From Pseudoneobacillus sp052180215 (lineage in GTDB: Bacteria; Bacillota; Bacilli; Bacillales; Cytobacillaceae): a stretch of 64,000 nucleotides of DNA. The stretch covers positions 1,336,001-1,400,000 of the forward strand of contig NZ_CP197471.1 of NCBI RefSeq assembly GCF_052180215.1, written 5' to 3'. The translations under genes and the position numbers were made by a program. The notes under the pieces were generated by a model. The model had not been told where the DNA came from and did no database searches. It saw nothing but the letters and a program-made list of their open reading frames with translations. This document shows, one piece after another, positions 24,509-33,535 of the stretch; position 1 is the stretch's first letter; every line of letters starts with the position of its first letter.

Positions 24509-24523
24509 ATAAGAAAAACTTAT
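24509..24523 (+). promoter_or_regulatory. CcpC box in the ccpC promoter
   Basis: ATAA-GAAAAAC-TTAT, a perfect ATAA-N7-TTAT dyad as bound by CcpC at citB and citZ. It directly follows TATACT (24503-24508, possible -10) and ends 15 bp before the ccpC start codon, placing it over the transcription start. Confidence 0.72.
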
Positions 24524-24537
24524 GATGAGGTATAAAA

Positions 24538-25431
24538 ATGTCATCAATTTCAGAGTTTCAACTTTTGGCTGTACTCGCGCAGGAAATGAATATGAGAAAA
24601 GCAGCAGAGAGACTTTTTGTATCGCAACCGGCCCTTTCCCAGCGGTTACAAGGTATTGAAAAAGAGTGGGGAACAAAACTTTTTGTCCGATCTCAAAAAG
24701 GACTAGCTTTAACGCCGGCTGGAGAGCATGTGATTAAGTTTATAAATGAAACTCTTCAAAGAGAAGAAGAAGTACGTGAGGCACTTCATGCCTTGCAAAA
24801 TGAAGTGCATGGAACTTTAAAAATAGCAGTAGCTTCTATAGTGGGGCAGAATTGGCTTCCCCAGGTTTTAAAAATGTTCATCCAACGATATCCACAAGCA
24901 AAAATTTCTCTTATCACCGGATGGAGTTCCGAGATTTTAAAAGCGATGTATGAAGATCAAGTACATATTGGGATTATTAGAGGAACACCCGATTGGAAGG
25001 GTGTGAAAATTCATTTATTCAAGGATAGTTTGTATTTGGTTGATACCGAAATTACGAAAACAGAACAAATCTTAGAAACAGATCGGCCATTTATTCAATT
25101 TAAGAGTGATTCCAATTATTATCAGGAAATACAAGATTGGTGGCACAGACGATTTCAATCAACCCCGAAGCGGACCGTCGTTGTGGACCAAATTGAAACA
25201 TGTAAACAGATGACGTTTAATGGAATTGGGTATGCTATTTTACCTGCTATTACCTTAAATGGTGCCGAAAAAAATATTTTTAAAATCCCATTAATTGATG
25301 AAAATGGAGAGCCGTTAAGCCGAGATACATGGCTTTTAGGATATGAGTCTGCTTTTGAGTTAAAACAAGTAAAGGCATTTGTTGAACTTATAAAAGAATT
25401 TATTGCAAACGAACGAAAAGATGCAAAATGA
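24538..25431 (+). CDS. ccpC: LysR-type regulator CcpC
   Basis: 297 residues with an N-terminal winged helix-turn-helix (about 3-62, NMRKAAERLFVSQPALSQRL) and a C-terminal effector domain. The long identical stretches LITGWSSEILK and VHIGIIRG match B. subtilis CcpC, the citrate-responsive repressor of citB (aconitase) and citZ (citrate synthase). ATG 24538 follows GATGAGG. The gene has a CcpC box at its own start, suggesting autoregulation. Orthologue position between darB and dapH. Confidence 0.93.
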   Translation: MSSISEFQLLAVLAQEMNMRKAAERLFVSQPALSQRLQGIEKEWGTKLFVRSQKGLALTPAGEHVIKFINETLQREEEVREALHALQNEVHGTLKIAVASIVGQNWLPQVLKMFIQRYPQAKISLITGWSSEILKAMYEDQVHIGIIRGTPDWKGVKIHLFKDSLYLVDTEITKTEQILETDRPFIQFKSDSNYYQEIQDWWHRRFQSTPKRTVVVDQIETCKQMTFNGIGYAILPAITLNGAEKNIFKIPLIDENGEPLSRDTWLLGYESAFELKQVKAFVELIKEFIANERKDAK

Positions 25432-25509
25432 ATTATACTTGTCTTCAATACTGTTGTTTGTTAAAGTATGATTTAGTAAAAGTAAATACCTTAAAAGGGG
25501 GATATTAAA

Positions 25510-26220
25510 TTGAAAATGATGGATGCAAATGAAATTATCTCTTTTATTCAAAATAGTAAAAAAGCGACACCGGTAAAAGTATACATAAAAGGTGATTTAG
25601 AAAGTATTGATTTTGGTGCAGGGGCGAAAACATTCCTTACTGGAAATACAGGAGTCGTATTTGGCGAATGGTCTGAAATTAGTGCAGCTCTTGAAGCAAA
25701 TAAGGAAAAAATTGAAGATGTTGTTGTCGAAAATGACCGACGTAATTCGGCTATTCCTTTACTAGATATGAAAAATATTAAAGCCAGAATTGAGCCAGGT
25801 GCCATTATTCGTGACCAAGTAGAGATTGGTGATAATGCTGTCATTATGATGGGAGCTTCTATCAATATTGGTGCTGTAATTGGAGAAGGAACAATGATTG
25901 ATATGAACGTTGTTCTTGGTGGACGTGCTACCGTCGGAAAGAACTGTCATATTGGTGCTGGAACTGTTTTAGCAGGTGTTATCGAGCCGCCTTCAGCAAA
26001 ACCAGTGGTTGTAGAGGATGATGTTGTAATTGGGGCTAATGCAGTTGTGTTAGAAGGTGTGACTGTCGGTAAAGGTGCAGTAGTTGCTGCTGGAGCAGTT
26101 GTAATTGATGATGTTCCTCCAAATACAGTAGTTGCCGGTACGCCAGCACGTGTTATTAAACAAATCGATGAAAAAACAAAATCCAAAACAGAAATTAAAC
26201 AAGAGTTACGTCAGCTATAA
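25510..26220 (+). CDS. dapH: Tetrahydrodipicolinate N-acetyltransferase DapH
   Basis: 236 residues, the usual length. It starts with TTG 25510 giving MKMMDANEIISFIQ, with AGGGGGATATTAAA upstream. The C-terminal half is a left-handed parallel beta-helix of hexapeptide repeats (IGDNAVIMMGASIN ... VVAGTPA). It acetylates 2,3,4,5-tetrahydrodipicolinate with acetyl-CoA in the acetyl branch of DAP/lysine synthesis. ykuR follows 83 bp downstream. Confidence 0.95.
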   Translation: MKMMDANEIISFIQNSKKATPVKVYIKGDLESIDFGAGAKTFLTGNTGVVFGEWSEISAALEANKEKIEDVVVENDRRNSAIPLLDMKNIKARIEPGAIIRDQVEIGDNAVIMMGASINIGAVIGEGTMIDMNVVLGGRATVGKNCHIGAGTVLAGVIEPPSAKPVVVEDDVVIGANAVVLEGVTVGKGAVVAAGAVVIDDVPPNTVVAGTPARVIKQIDEKTKSKTEIKQELRQL

Positions 26221-26223
26221 AAC

Positions 26224-26254
26224 AAAGCGTGGAAGTGTATTCCACGCTTTATTT
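26224..26254 (+). terminator. Hairpin between dapH and ykuR
   Basis: AAAGCGTGGAA / TTCCACGCTTT then ATTT. It may partly terminate dapH transcripts before ykuR. Confidence 0.7.
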
Positions 26255-26303
26255 CTAATGAGGCGTCATTATTAAATAGCTTTTCTAATAGGGGGACTCG
26301 TCT

Positions 26304-27428
26304 TTGAGTACGTTTGTAAACATTCGTAGAGAGTTACACAAAATTCCTGAATTAGGATTCCAAGAATTTAAAACACAAGCTTATTTAGTTGAATATCTTT
26401 CAAGCCTGCCTGAGAATCGTCTAACCATTAAAAAATGGAAAACCGGGTTATTTGTTAAGGTTCATGGCCTAAATCCACGTAAAACAATTGGATATCGAGC
26501 TGATATTGATGGTTTACCCATAACAGAAGAAACAGGCTTACCATTTCAATCTACTCATGAAGGCAGAATGCATGCTTGTGGGCATGATTTTCATATGAGT
26601 ATTGCATTAGGAGTATTGACATATATCATTAATAATCCGATTCAGGATGATGTTTTGTTTATTTTTCAACCCGCAGAAGAAGGTCCTGGTGGGGCAGAAC
26701 CGATGCTTCAATCAGATATTATGAAAGATTGGAAACCGGATATGATTATGGCTTTACATATTGCACCAGAGTATCCGGTCGGTACCATCGCTGTAAAAGA
26801 AGGATTATTATTTGCAAATACATCTGAACTCTTCATTGACTTAAAAGGTAAAGGCGGTCATGCTGCTTATCCACATCAAACGAATGATATGGTTGTTGCT
26901 GCCTGTGCACTTGTTTCTCAACTGCAAACGGTTATTTCGAGAAATGTAGATCCTTTGGATAGTGCTGTTATTACGATTGGAAAAATTACGGGTGGGACCG
27001 TCCAAAATATCATAGCAGAACGTGCAAGACTAGAGGGAACTATTCGAACCCTCTCACCTGAATCGATGAATAAAGTGAAACAAAGAGTTAAAGCACTAGT
27101 GAATGGTATTGAAGTAGGATTTCAATGTGAAGCCTCCATTGACTTTGGTTGTATGTACCATCAGGTTTACAATCATGAAACGGAAACAAGAGAATTTATG
27201 GAGTTTATACAACATAATAAAACAATGAAACTCATTGAATGTAAAGAAGCAATGACAGGTGAAGACTTTGGTTATATGTTAAAGGAGATACCAGGTTTTA
27301 TGTTTTGGTTAGGGGTAGCTTCTGATTATGGACTTCATCATTCTAAGTTAAACCCTGATGAATCGGTTATTGAGAAAGGGATTTCTTTTATAGGAAATTA
27401 TTTATCATTCAAAGGTCAAGAAAACTAA
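26304..27428 (+). CDS. ykuR: N-acetyldiaminopimelate deacetylase
   Basis: 374 residues of the M20 amidohydrolase family. Metal ligands and catalytic residues are seen: HACGHDFH, EEGPGG, LHIAPE and a final HHSKLNPDE. TTG 26304 follows GGGGGACTCG. In the acetyl pathway it removes the acetyl group from N-acetyl-L,L-DAP. The dapH-ykuR pair is as in B. subtilis. A function on other N-acyl amino acids is possible but the context argues for DAP. Confidence 0.92.
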   Translation: MSTFVNIRRELHKIPELGFQEFKTQAYLVEYLSSLPENRLTIKKWKTGLFVKVHGLNPRKTIGYRADIDGLPITEETGLPFQSTHEGRMHACGHDFHMSIALGVLTYIINNPIQDDVLFIFQPAEEGPGGAEPMLQSDIMKDWKPDMIMALHIAPEYPVGTIAVKEGLLFANTSELFIDLKGKGGHAAYPHQTNDMVVAACALVSQLQTVISRNVDPLDSAVITIGKITGGTVQNIIAERARLEGTIRTLSPESMNKVKQRVKALVNGIEVGFQCEASIDFGCMYHQVYNHETETREFMEFIQHNKTMKLIECKEAMTGEDFGYMLKEIPGFMFWLGVASDYGLHHSKLNPDESVIEKGISFIGNYLSFKGQEN

Positions 27429-27550
27429 ATATAGATAAATGCAGAATATTTTATTTTTTCTATTAGAAATGCTAAACTAGATTTGATTTATAGAACAACA
27501 AATGAACTTACATAATCCTAATAATATTATTTTTAATGGAGGGGTTAGAT

Positions 27551-28093
27551 ATGCCAGAACGTATGGTAGGAAAACAAGCACCACGTTTTGAAATGGATGC
27601 AGTATTACCAAACAAGGAGTTTGGAAAGGTTAGCTTGGAAGAAAATATGAAGAATGACAAGTGGACTGTTCTTTTCTTCTATCCAATGGATTTCACTTTC
27701 GTTTGCCCTACAGAAATTACAGCTCTTTCTGATCGTTATGATGAGTTTGAAGACTTAGATGCTGAGGTAATTGGAGTATCTACAGATACAATTCATACTC
27801 ACTTAGCATGGATCAATACAGATCGTAAAAATAATGGACTTGGAGTATTAAATTATCCATTAGCTGCCGATACAAATCACATGATTTCACGTGAATATGG
27901 TGTATTAATTGAAGAAGAAGGTATCGCTCTTCGTGGACTATTTATCATTAGCCCTGAAGGTGAATTAATGTATTCTGTGGTGAACCATAATAATATCGGC
28001 CGTGATGTAGATGAAACATTACGTGTGCTTCAAGCACTTCAAACAGGTGGTTTATGTCCAGCAAACTGGAAACCTGGACAAGCTACACTATAA
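27551..28093 (+). CDS. ykuU: 2-Cys peroxiredoxin YkuU
   Basis: 180 residues from ATG 27551 (GGAGGGG upstream; an ATG at 27536 is inside the ribosome binding site). Peroxidatic Cys in FVCPTE and resolving Cys in GGLCPANW identify a typical 2-Cys Prx of the AhpC/TSA family reducing hydroperoxides. Cytoplasmic. A terminator separates it from the thiol-disulfide oxidoreductase ykuV, the same order as in B. subtilis. Confidence 0.93.
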   Translation: MPERMVGKQAPRFEMDAVLPNKEFGKVSLEENMKNDKWTVLFFYPMDFTFVCPTEITALSDRYDEFEDLDAEVIGVSTDTIHTHLAWINTDRKNNGLGVLNYPLAADTNHMISREYGVLIEEEGIALRGLFIISPEGELMYSVVNHNNIGRDVDETLRVLQALQTGGLCPANWKPGQATL

Positions 28094-28109
28094 TTTTACT
28101 CATCTATTC

Positions 28110-28139
28110 AGACCTAACTCTTTAAAGTTAGGTCTTTTT
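28110..28139 (+). terminator. Terminator of ykuU
   Basis: AGACCTAACT-N6-AGTTAGGTCT followed by T4. Confidence 0.88.
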
Positions 28140-28191
28140 AAAACCAAAGCAGGCAATGAGGAACATCTTTTAATGAGAGGAGTTATAAAAC

Positions 28192-28647
28192 ATGAAACTA
28201 CGTGAACCAATGCCAGAATTAAACGGTGCCACAGAGTGGTTAAATGGGGAAGTAACAAAAGAACAGTTAGTAGGAGAAAAACCTACCTTAATTCACTTCT
28301 GGTCAGTTAGCTGTTATCTGTGTAAAGAAGCTATGCCGCAAGTAAATCAATTCCGGGACCAGTTTAAGGACAAGTTAAATGTAGTAGCCGTTCATATGCC
28401 AAGATCAGAAGAAGATTTAAATCTTGATGAGATTAAAAAGGTTGCAAATGAACATGGTATTAGTCAGCCTATTTTTGTTGATAATGAACATAAATTAACA
28501 GAAGCCTTTGAAAACCAATACGTTCCTGCCTATTATGTATTTGATAAAGACGGTAACCTTCGTCATTTTCAAGCAGGTGGAAGTGGAATGAAAATGTTAG
28601 AAAAACGAGTAAATCGCGTTTTAGATGAAATGGAAAAAGCAGAATAA
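28192..28647 (+). CDS. ykuV: Thiol-disulfide oxidoreductase YkuV
   Basis: 151 residues with a thioredoxin fold (TlpA/ResA-like) but no signal peptide, so cytoplasmic. The active site is CYLC in WSVSCYLCKEAMPQ, cis-Pro in YVPAYY. B. subtilis YkuV is about 148 aa with a very similar sequence and a CxLC centre. It may reduce YkuU or other partners. ATG 28192 follows GAGAGGAG. Confidence 0.92.
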   Translation: MKLREPMPELNGATEWLNGEVTKEQLVGEKPTLIHFWSVSCYLCKEAMPQVNQFRDQFKDKLNVVAVHMPRSEEDLNLDEIKKVANEHGISQPIFVDNEHKLTEAFENQYVPAYYVFDKDGNLRHFQAGGSGMKMLEKRVNRVLDEMEKAE

Positions 28648-28649
28648 TG

Positions 28650-28680
28650 AACAGCAATCCTTGTGATTGCTGTTTTTTTA
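28650..28680 (+). terminator. Terminator of ykuV
   Basis: AACAGCAATC / GATTGCTGTT followed by T5. Confidence 0.9.
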
Positions 28681-28818
28681 TGCCTAAGTAAAGAAAAAGT
28701 TTATTTACACTTTTAAAAAAATTCAGGCAAAAGACTGGAAAAATACTTCGAAACTCGATATATTTATTATTATGTTCTTACAAAAAAATAGAAAGATTCA
28801 AACAAAGGGAGGGTCATC

Positions 28819-30573
28819 ATGAATACGTTTAAAAAGCTAAAGCCTTTTTATTGGCCATATGTAAAGTACTTTTTTTGGTCAATTGCGTTCTTAATGTTAG
28901 TAACAGCCATTACAGTGGTATATCCAATGATCTTACAAGTAACAATCGACGATGTCGTATTGGGGAAAAAGTATAATTGGGTACCGTATCTTGCCATAGG
29001 TTTTATTATTCTAATGTTTATAAAAGGGATTGCAACTTACATTAATCAATATTATGGTGATATGTTCGGAATTAAAACAGTTTATAAATTAAGAAATTCA
29101 CTTTATGAAAAGCTTCAATTTTTGCCGTTTCGTTATTATGATAATGCCAAGACTGGAGACCTGATGTCACGTTTAACAGCGGATGTTGAGGGCTTTAGAT
29201 TTTTTCTATCCTTCGGTATTGCAGAATTAATTAGATTAATCGTTTTAATTGGTATAAGCTTTGCTGTTATGTTTTATTATTCAGTCACATTAACTTTAGT
29301 TACGCTTGCCACATTACCTTTTTTGGCGATTGTCGTTTACAAATTTGAAAAGGCTGTCCATCCTGCCTTTAGAGGAATTAGAAAATCATTCGGGAAGCTA
29401 AATACGAAGGTTCAAGAAAATATTAGTGGGATAAATACAGTTAAATCTTTGTCCCGCGAAGAATTTGAAATTGGAAAATTCAATGATTCCAATAGTGATT
29501 ATAAAGAAAAGTATTTATCCACTTCTATAATATGGGCGAAATTTTTCCCATTAATGGAGTTCCTCGGGAATCTTAGTGTTGTCTTTTTGTTATCTTATGG
29601 AGGATATTTAGTTATTAACTCTGAATTAAAACCAGGTGAATTGGTTGCTTTTTATAGTTTAGTTTGGTATATCATTTGGCCAATTGTAAACTTAGGCTTT
29701 GTGATTAACATGTTTTCACAAGCGAAAGCATCGGGTGAAAGACTATTAGAGGTGTTGGAGGAAGAAAAGGAAATAGCTGATGGGGATCATTCTCTTGGAA
29801 CTGAAAAACTTCGCGGCGAGGTAGAATTTAAAGATGTTACCTTACGCTATGATGAGGATTCAAAGGATGCGCTCTATAATATTTCCTTTAAAGCCCATCA
29901 AGGAAAAGTGATTGGTCTTATTGGCTCCACTGGTTCAGGTAAAACGAGTTTAACCCAATTGTTAACCAGATTCTATGAGCCGGTAAATGGAGAAGTAATT
30001 ATTGATGGCAAGAATGTAAGTGAATATTCTTTACAGTCGTTAAGAAGCAATATTGGATTTGTTCTACAAGAATCTTTCTTATTTTCATCCACCATTAAAG
30101 CTAACATTTCTTATGGTAGACCAGATGCCACAATGGAGGAAATTATTGATGCGGCCAAAAGAGCACAAGCCCATGATTTTATTATGGAACTTCCAGATGG
30201 CTATGACACCATATTAGGTGAAAGAGGTATGGGATTATCTGGAGGGCAAAAGCAACGGATTGCTATTGCTCGTGCAATATGTGTAGACCCAAGTATATTA
30301 ATATTGGATGATGCTACAAGTGCTGTCGATATGGAAACAGAGTTTAAAATACAAAAAGCTCTTATTGAAGTAATGAAAGGCAGAACAACTTTTATTATTG
30401 CTCACCGTATTTCATCTTTAAAGCATGCTGATGAAATATTAGTATTAGAAAATGGTCGAATTGTGGAACGTGGTATCCACGAACAATTAGTTAAAAATAA
30501 TGGCTTATATCAAAGAATATTTGAAATTCAATATAAGGATCAAGCGGTAATTGTATCGTCTCAAACTGGATGA
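28819..30573 (+). CDS. yknU: Heterodimeric ABC exporter subunit YknU
   Basis: 584 residues: six-helix type IV exporter transmembrane domain (about 1-320) and a nucleotide-binding domain (about 335-575). Walker A is GSTGSGKT, signature LSGGQKQR, H-loop IIAHR. The Walker B ends ILILDDATS, so the catalytic Glu is Asp. It pairs with YknV encoded 17 bp downstream. The pair resembles multidrug/lipid exporters; the cargo is unknown. ATG follows AAAGGGAGGG. Confidence 0.9.
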   Translation: MNTFKKLKPFYWPYVKYFFWSIAFLMLVTAITVVYPMILQVTIDDVVLGKKYNWVPYLAIGFIILMFIKGIATYINQYYGDMFGIKTVYKLRNSLYEKLQFLPFRYYDNAKTGDLMSRLTADVEGFRFFLSFGIAELIRLIVLIGISFAVMFYYSVTLTLVTLATLPFLAIVVYKFEKAVHPAFRGIRKSFGKLNTKVQENISGINTVKSLSREEFEIGKFNDSNSDYKEKYLSTSIIWAKFFPLMEFLGNLSVVFLLSYGGYLVINSELKPGELVAFYSLVWYIIWPIVNLGFVINMFSQAKASGERLLEVLEEEKEIADGDHSLGTEKLRGEVEFKDVTLRYDEDSKDALYNISFKAHQGKVIGLIGSTGSGKTSLTQLLTRFYEPVNGEVIIDGKNVSEYSLQSLRSNIGFVLQESFLFSSTIKANISYGRPDATMEEIIDAAKRAQAHDFIMELPDGYDTILGERGMGLSGGQKQRIAIARAICVDPSILILDDATSAVDMETEFKIQKALIEVMKGRTTFIIAHRISSLKHADEILVLENGRIVERGIHEQLVKNNGLYQRIFEIQYKDQAVIVSSQTG

Positions 30574-30590
30574 AAAGGGGAGGTGTCATC

Positions 30591-32411
30591 ATGAAAAGAA
30601 AGAATATAAATGAAAATGTTTTAAAACGATTCCATTATTCTACTGATCAAGTCATAGATAAACCGTTTAATTGGCATCAGATGCTACGGTTATTTAGTTA
30701 TATGAAGCCCTATCGTAAGAATTTACTTCCGCTATCCATTGCTATGGTAATTGTAACGACATTAGTTCGCCTAGCTATCCCGATTTTAATTGGTGTATAC
30801 ACGCTAGATAAAGCAATCAAACATAAAGATATGGGTCTACTTACTATATTGGTTGTAACAATTGGAGTGCTATATGCCGCAGCATATATGGCAAATATTT
30901 TTCGAATCAAATGGATGAACGAACTTGGCCAAAGTGTCATTTATGACCTAAGAAAGCATTTGTTCACCCATGTTCAAAATCTTTCGCATCGATTTTTTGA
31001 TCAACGATCTGCAGGTTCCATTCTTGTACGTATTATGAATGATATCAACTCATTACAAGAGTTATTTACAAATGGAGCCATTAATCTATTAATGGACATT
31101 GTTCTTCTTGTTGGAATCATAATTATCCTATTTACATTAAGTCCTGCATTAACTTTAGCTGTCCTTGTTATTCTGCCGATTATGTTCTTTATTTCTACAA
31201 GCCTGAGAAAGAATATTCGTCGTGCATGGCAGCTAGTACGTTTAAAGCAAGCTAAGTTAAATTCACATTTAAATGAAAGTATTCAGGGGATTCGAGTGAC
31301 ACAATCTTTTACTCAAGAAAAGGAGAATATGGCTTTCTTTGATGGAGTAAACTGGGAAACCTATGAAAGTTGGAGAATTGCTTCCCAAAAAAATGCGATG
31401 TTTAGACCTCTTGTTGAATTGACAAATGCGTTGGGAACTGCTGTATTGATTTGGTTTGGGGCTCATTTAATTCAAAATGAAACTATTACGATCGGTGTGT
31501 TTGTCTCTTTTGCTTTTTATTTAGGAATGTTTTGGGAGCCTATATCTAGGTTGGGTCAGGTTTATAATCAATTATTAATGGGAATGGCTTCATCCGAGCG
31601 GATTTTTGAGTTTCTCGATGAAAAACCATTAGTGGCTGAAAAAACGAATGCAGTTGACTTAAAAGAGCTAGCTGGCCATATTGAATTTGAAAAAGTTGTC
31701 TTTTCCTATGATGATAAACGAACAGCACTTAAAGGTATTAACCTAGAAATACAAGCAGGTGAAACGGTAGCTTTGGTCGGTCATACAGGTTCTGGTAAAA
31801 CAACCATTGCAAACTTAGTTAGTAGGTTTTATGATTCTACGAGTGGAACTGTTAAAATCGATGGGATGGATATAAAGGATATCTCACTAAAAAGTCTTCG
31901 CAACCAAATAAGTGTTGTACTACAAGATACTTTTATTTTTTCAGGAACAATCATGGAAAATATCCGTTTCGGACGACCAGATGCAACTGATGAAGAAGTG
32001 ATGCAGGCAGCGGAAGCAGTAGGTGCTCATTCCTTCATCGAAAAGCTGCCAAATGGATATTTAACTGAGGTAGAAGAGAGAGGAAACATCTTATCGGTTG
32101 GAGAAAGACAATTATTATCCTTTGCTAGGTCATTGCTTGCGAATCCAAAAATCTTAATTTTAGATGAGGCGACAGCAAGTATTGATACCGAAACGGAATT
32201 GAAAATTCAAACAGCTTTAAAGACATTATTAAACGGGCGTACATCCATTATTATCGCACATAGACTTTCGACGATAAGAGATTCAGATAAAATCTTCGTT
32301 CTTGACCATGGACAAATTATCGAGAAAGGCAGTCATGATCAGCTAATGGAACTACAAGGAGAATATTATCACCTTGTTAAGGCACAATACCAAGTTTTTA
32401 GTGCTAGTTAA
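30591..32411 (+). CDS. yknV: Heterodimeric ABC exporter subunit YknV
   Basis: 606 residues with N-terminal extension (about 1-30), six-helix transmembrane domain and a nucleotide-binding domain (about 360-600). Walker A GHTGSGKT, Walker B ILILDEATA with catalytic Glu present, H-loop IIAHR. The signature is LSVGERQL rather than LSGGQ. Together with YknU this gives one canonical and one degenerate ATP site. ATG 30591 has GGGGAGG upstream; the ATG at 30570 overlaps the yknU stop and lies before the ribosome binding site. Confidence 0.9.
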   Translation: MKRKNINENVLKRFHYSTDQVIDKPFNWHQMLRLFSYMKPYRKNLLPLSIAMVIVTTLVRLAIPILIGVYTLDKAIKHKDMGLLTILVVTIGVLYAAAYMANIFRIKWMNELGQSVIYDLRKHLFTHVQNLSHRFFDQRSAGSILVRIMNDINSLQELFTNGAINLLMDIVLLVGIIIILFTLSPALTLAVLVILPIMFFISTSLRKNIRRAWQLVRLKQAKLNSHLNESIQGIRVTQSFTQEKENMAFFDGVNWETYESWRIASQKNAMFRPLVELTNALGTAVLIWFGAHLIQNETITIGVFVSFAFYLGMFWEPISRLGQVYNQLLMGMASSERIFEFLDEKPLVAEKTNAVDLKELAGHIEFEKVVFSYDDKRTALKGINLEIQAGETVALVGHTGSGKTTIANLVSRFYDSTSGTVKIDGMDIKDISLKSLRNQISVVLQDTFIFSGTIMENIRFGRPDATDEEVMQAAEAVGAHSFIEKLPNGYLTEVEERGNILSVGERQLLSFARSLLANPKILILDEATASIDTETELKIQTALKTLLNGRTSIIIAHRLSTIRDSDKIFVLDHGQIIEKGSHDQLMELQGEYYHLVKAQYQVFSAS

Positions 32412-32428
32412 TTAGGTGACTCCTATCT

Positions 32429-32468
32429 AAAAAGCGTATGAAACTTAAATTTCATACGCTTTTTTTTG
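32429..32468 (+). terminator. Terminator of yknUV
   Basis: AAAAGCGTATGAAA / TTTCATACGCTTTT followed by T. Confidence 0.92.
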
Positions 32469-32553
32469 TTTTAAGATATTAATCTCAAGGAGAAATTGTA
32501 ACTTTTATCTGCTAAAAGCGTCTGTTCTTAAAACAATTCAGTGGGGTGATACT

Positions 32554-33462
32554 ATGAGGAAATTATGGATTTTCTGTTTATCTATACTTCTCCTTTTCCT
32601 ATTAGGTGCTTGTAGTGGTCAAAAGGAAGAAGCAAAAATGAGTATGGATCATGCCAAGAGCGGTTCAGAGGAATCCATTTCAATGACAGAAAATGCAGTG
32701 GGCGATTTAAAAGCGGAGGAGACTAAAAATCTTACTATTGAGAGTAGTAAGAGGATGGTTATCTATCAAGCTGAGATACGGCTTAAAGTGAAAAATTATG
32801 AAGCGACTCATAGCAGTCTGGAAAAGAAAGCGAGTAGTTATGGCGGATATATTGTTCAATCCAATGTTTTTCGTGATGATAATAAACAAATGAGTGGGAC
32901 GATAACTCTACGTATCCCGCAAGACTACTTTCAAGCGTTTTTAGATGATGCCGAAGGGGTGGCCGAAGAGGTCTTAGAACGCAATGTTAATGGTCAGGAC
33001 GTGACAGAAGAATATGTAGACCTAGAATCTCGTCTTCGTTCTAAAAGAGTAATAGAAGAGCGTTTATTAGAGTTTATGAAGAAGGCTAATAAGACAGAGG
33101 ATTTATTAAAAATATCTAGTGATTTAGCCAGAGTGCAAGAAGAAATTGAGCAGGTTTTAGGACGAATGAAATTTTTAGAAAATCAAACCTCATTTTCAAC
33201 TGTTACCATTCATTTATATGAGGATAATATTATTGTTCCGGATATTGAAAAAGATAAACTGAATACATGGGAAAAAACAAAGAAACAATTTGCATCCAGT
33301 ACCAATTTTCTCTTAAGTGCATTTTCAGGACTATTTGTTTTAGTAGTTGGAAACTTACCAATACTACTAATAATTTCAGTTTTTTTATTGATATTATACT
33401 TTGGTTTTAAAAGGTATAAGTCTAATGAAAAAACAGAACAAAAAAATAATGAAAAAGGATAA
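32554..33462 (+). CDS. DUF4349 lipoprotein
   Basis: 302 residues: lipobox LLGAC (Cys20), linker to about 65, DUF4349 domain (about 65-230) with the conserved VIYQAEIRLKV start and a coiled-coil rich RSKRVIEERLLEFMKK segment, then a C-terminal transmembrane helix (about 255-285) and a charged cytosolic tail. It is thus anchored at both ends. Function unknown. Neighbours are yknUV and ktrC, each separated by terminators or gaps. Confidence 0.85.
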   Translation: MRKLWIFCLSILLLFLLGACSGQKEEAKMSMDHAKSGSEESISMTENAVGDLKAEETKNLTIESSKRMVIYQAEIRLKVKNYEATHSSLEKKASSYGGYIVQSNVFRDDNKQMSGTITLRIPQDYFQAFLDDAEGVAEEVLERNVNGQDVTEEYVDLESRLRSKRVIEERLLEFMKKANKTEDLLKISSDLARVQEEIEQVLGRMKFLENQTSFSTVTIHLYEDNIIVPDIEKDKLNTWEKTKKQFASSTNFLLSAFSGLFVLVVGNLPILLIISVFLLILYFGFKRYKSNEKTEQKNNEKG

Positions 33463-33535
33463 TTCTTTCTAAACGTTTATTAATTTGTTAAAATATAGTC
33501 ATGTTTTTTCATTACAACCGTTGGAGGAATAACTA

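Noticed and set aside
27516..27532. AT-rich palindrome before ykuU as a PerR box
   Set aside because: Only about 8 of 14 positions fit the PerR consensus; in AT-rich DNA this is expected by chance.
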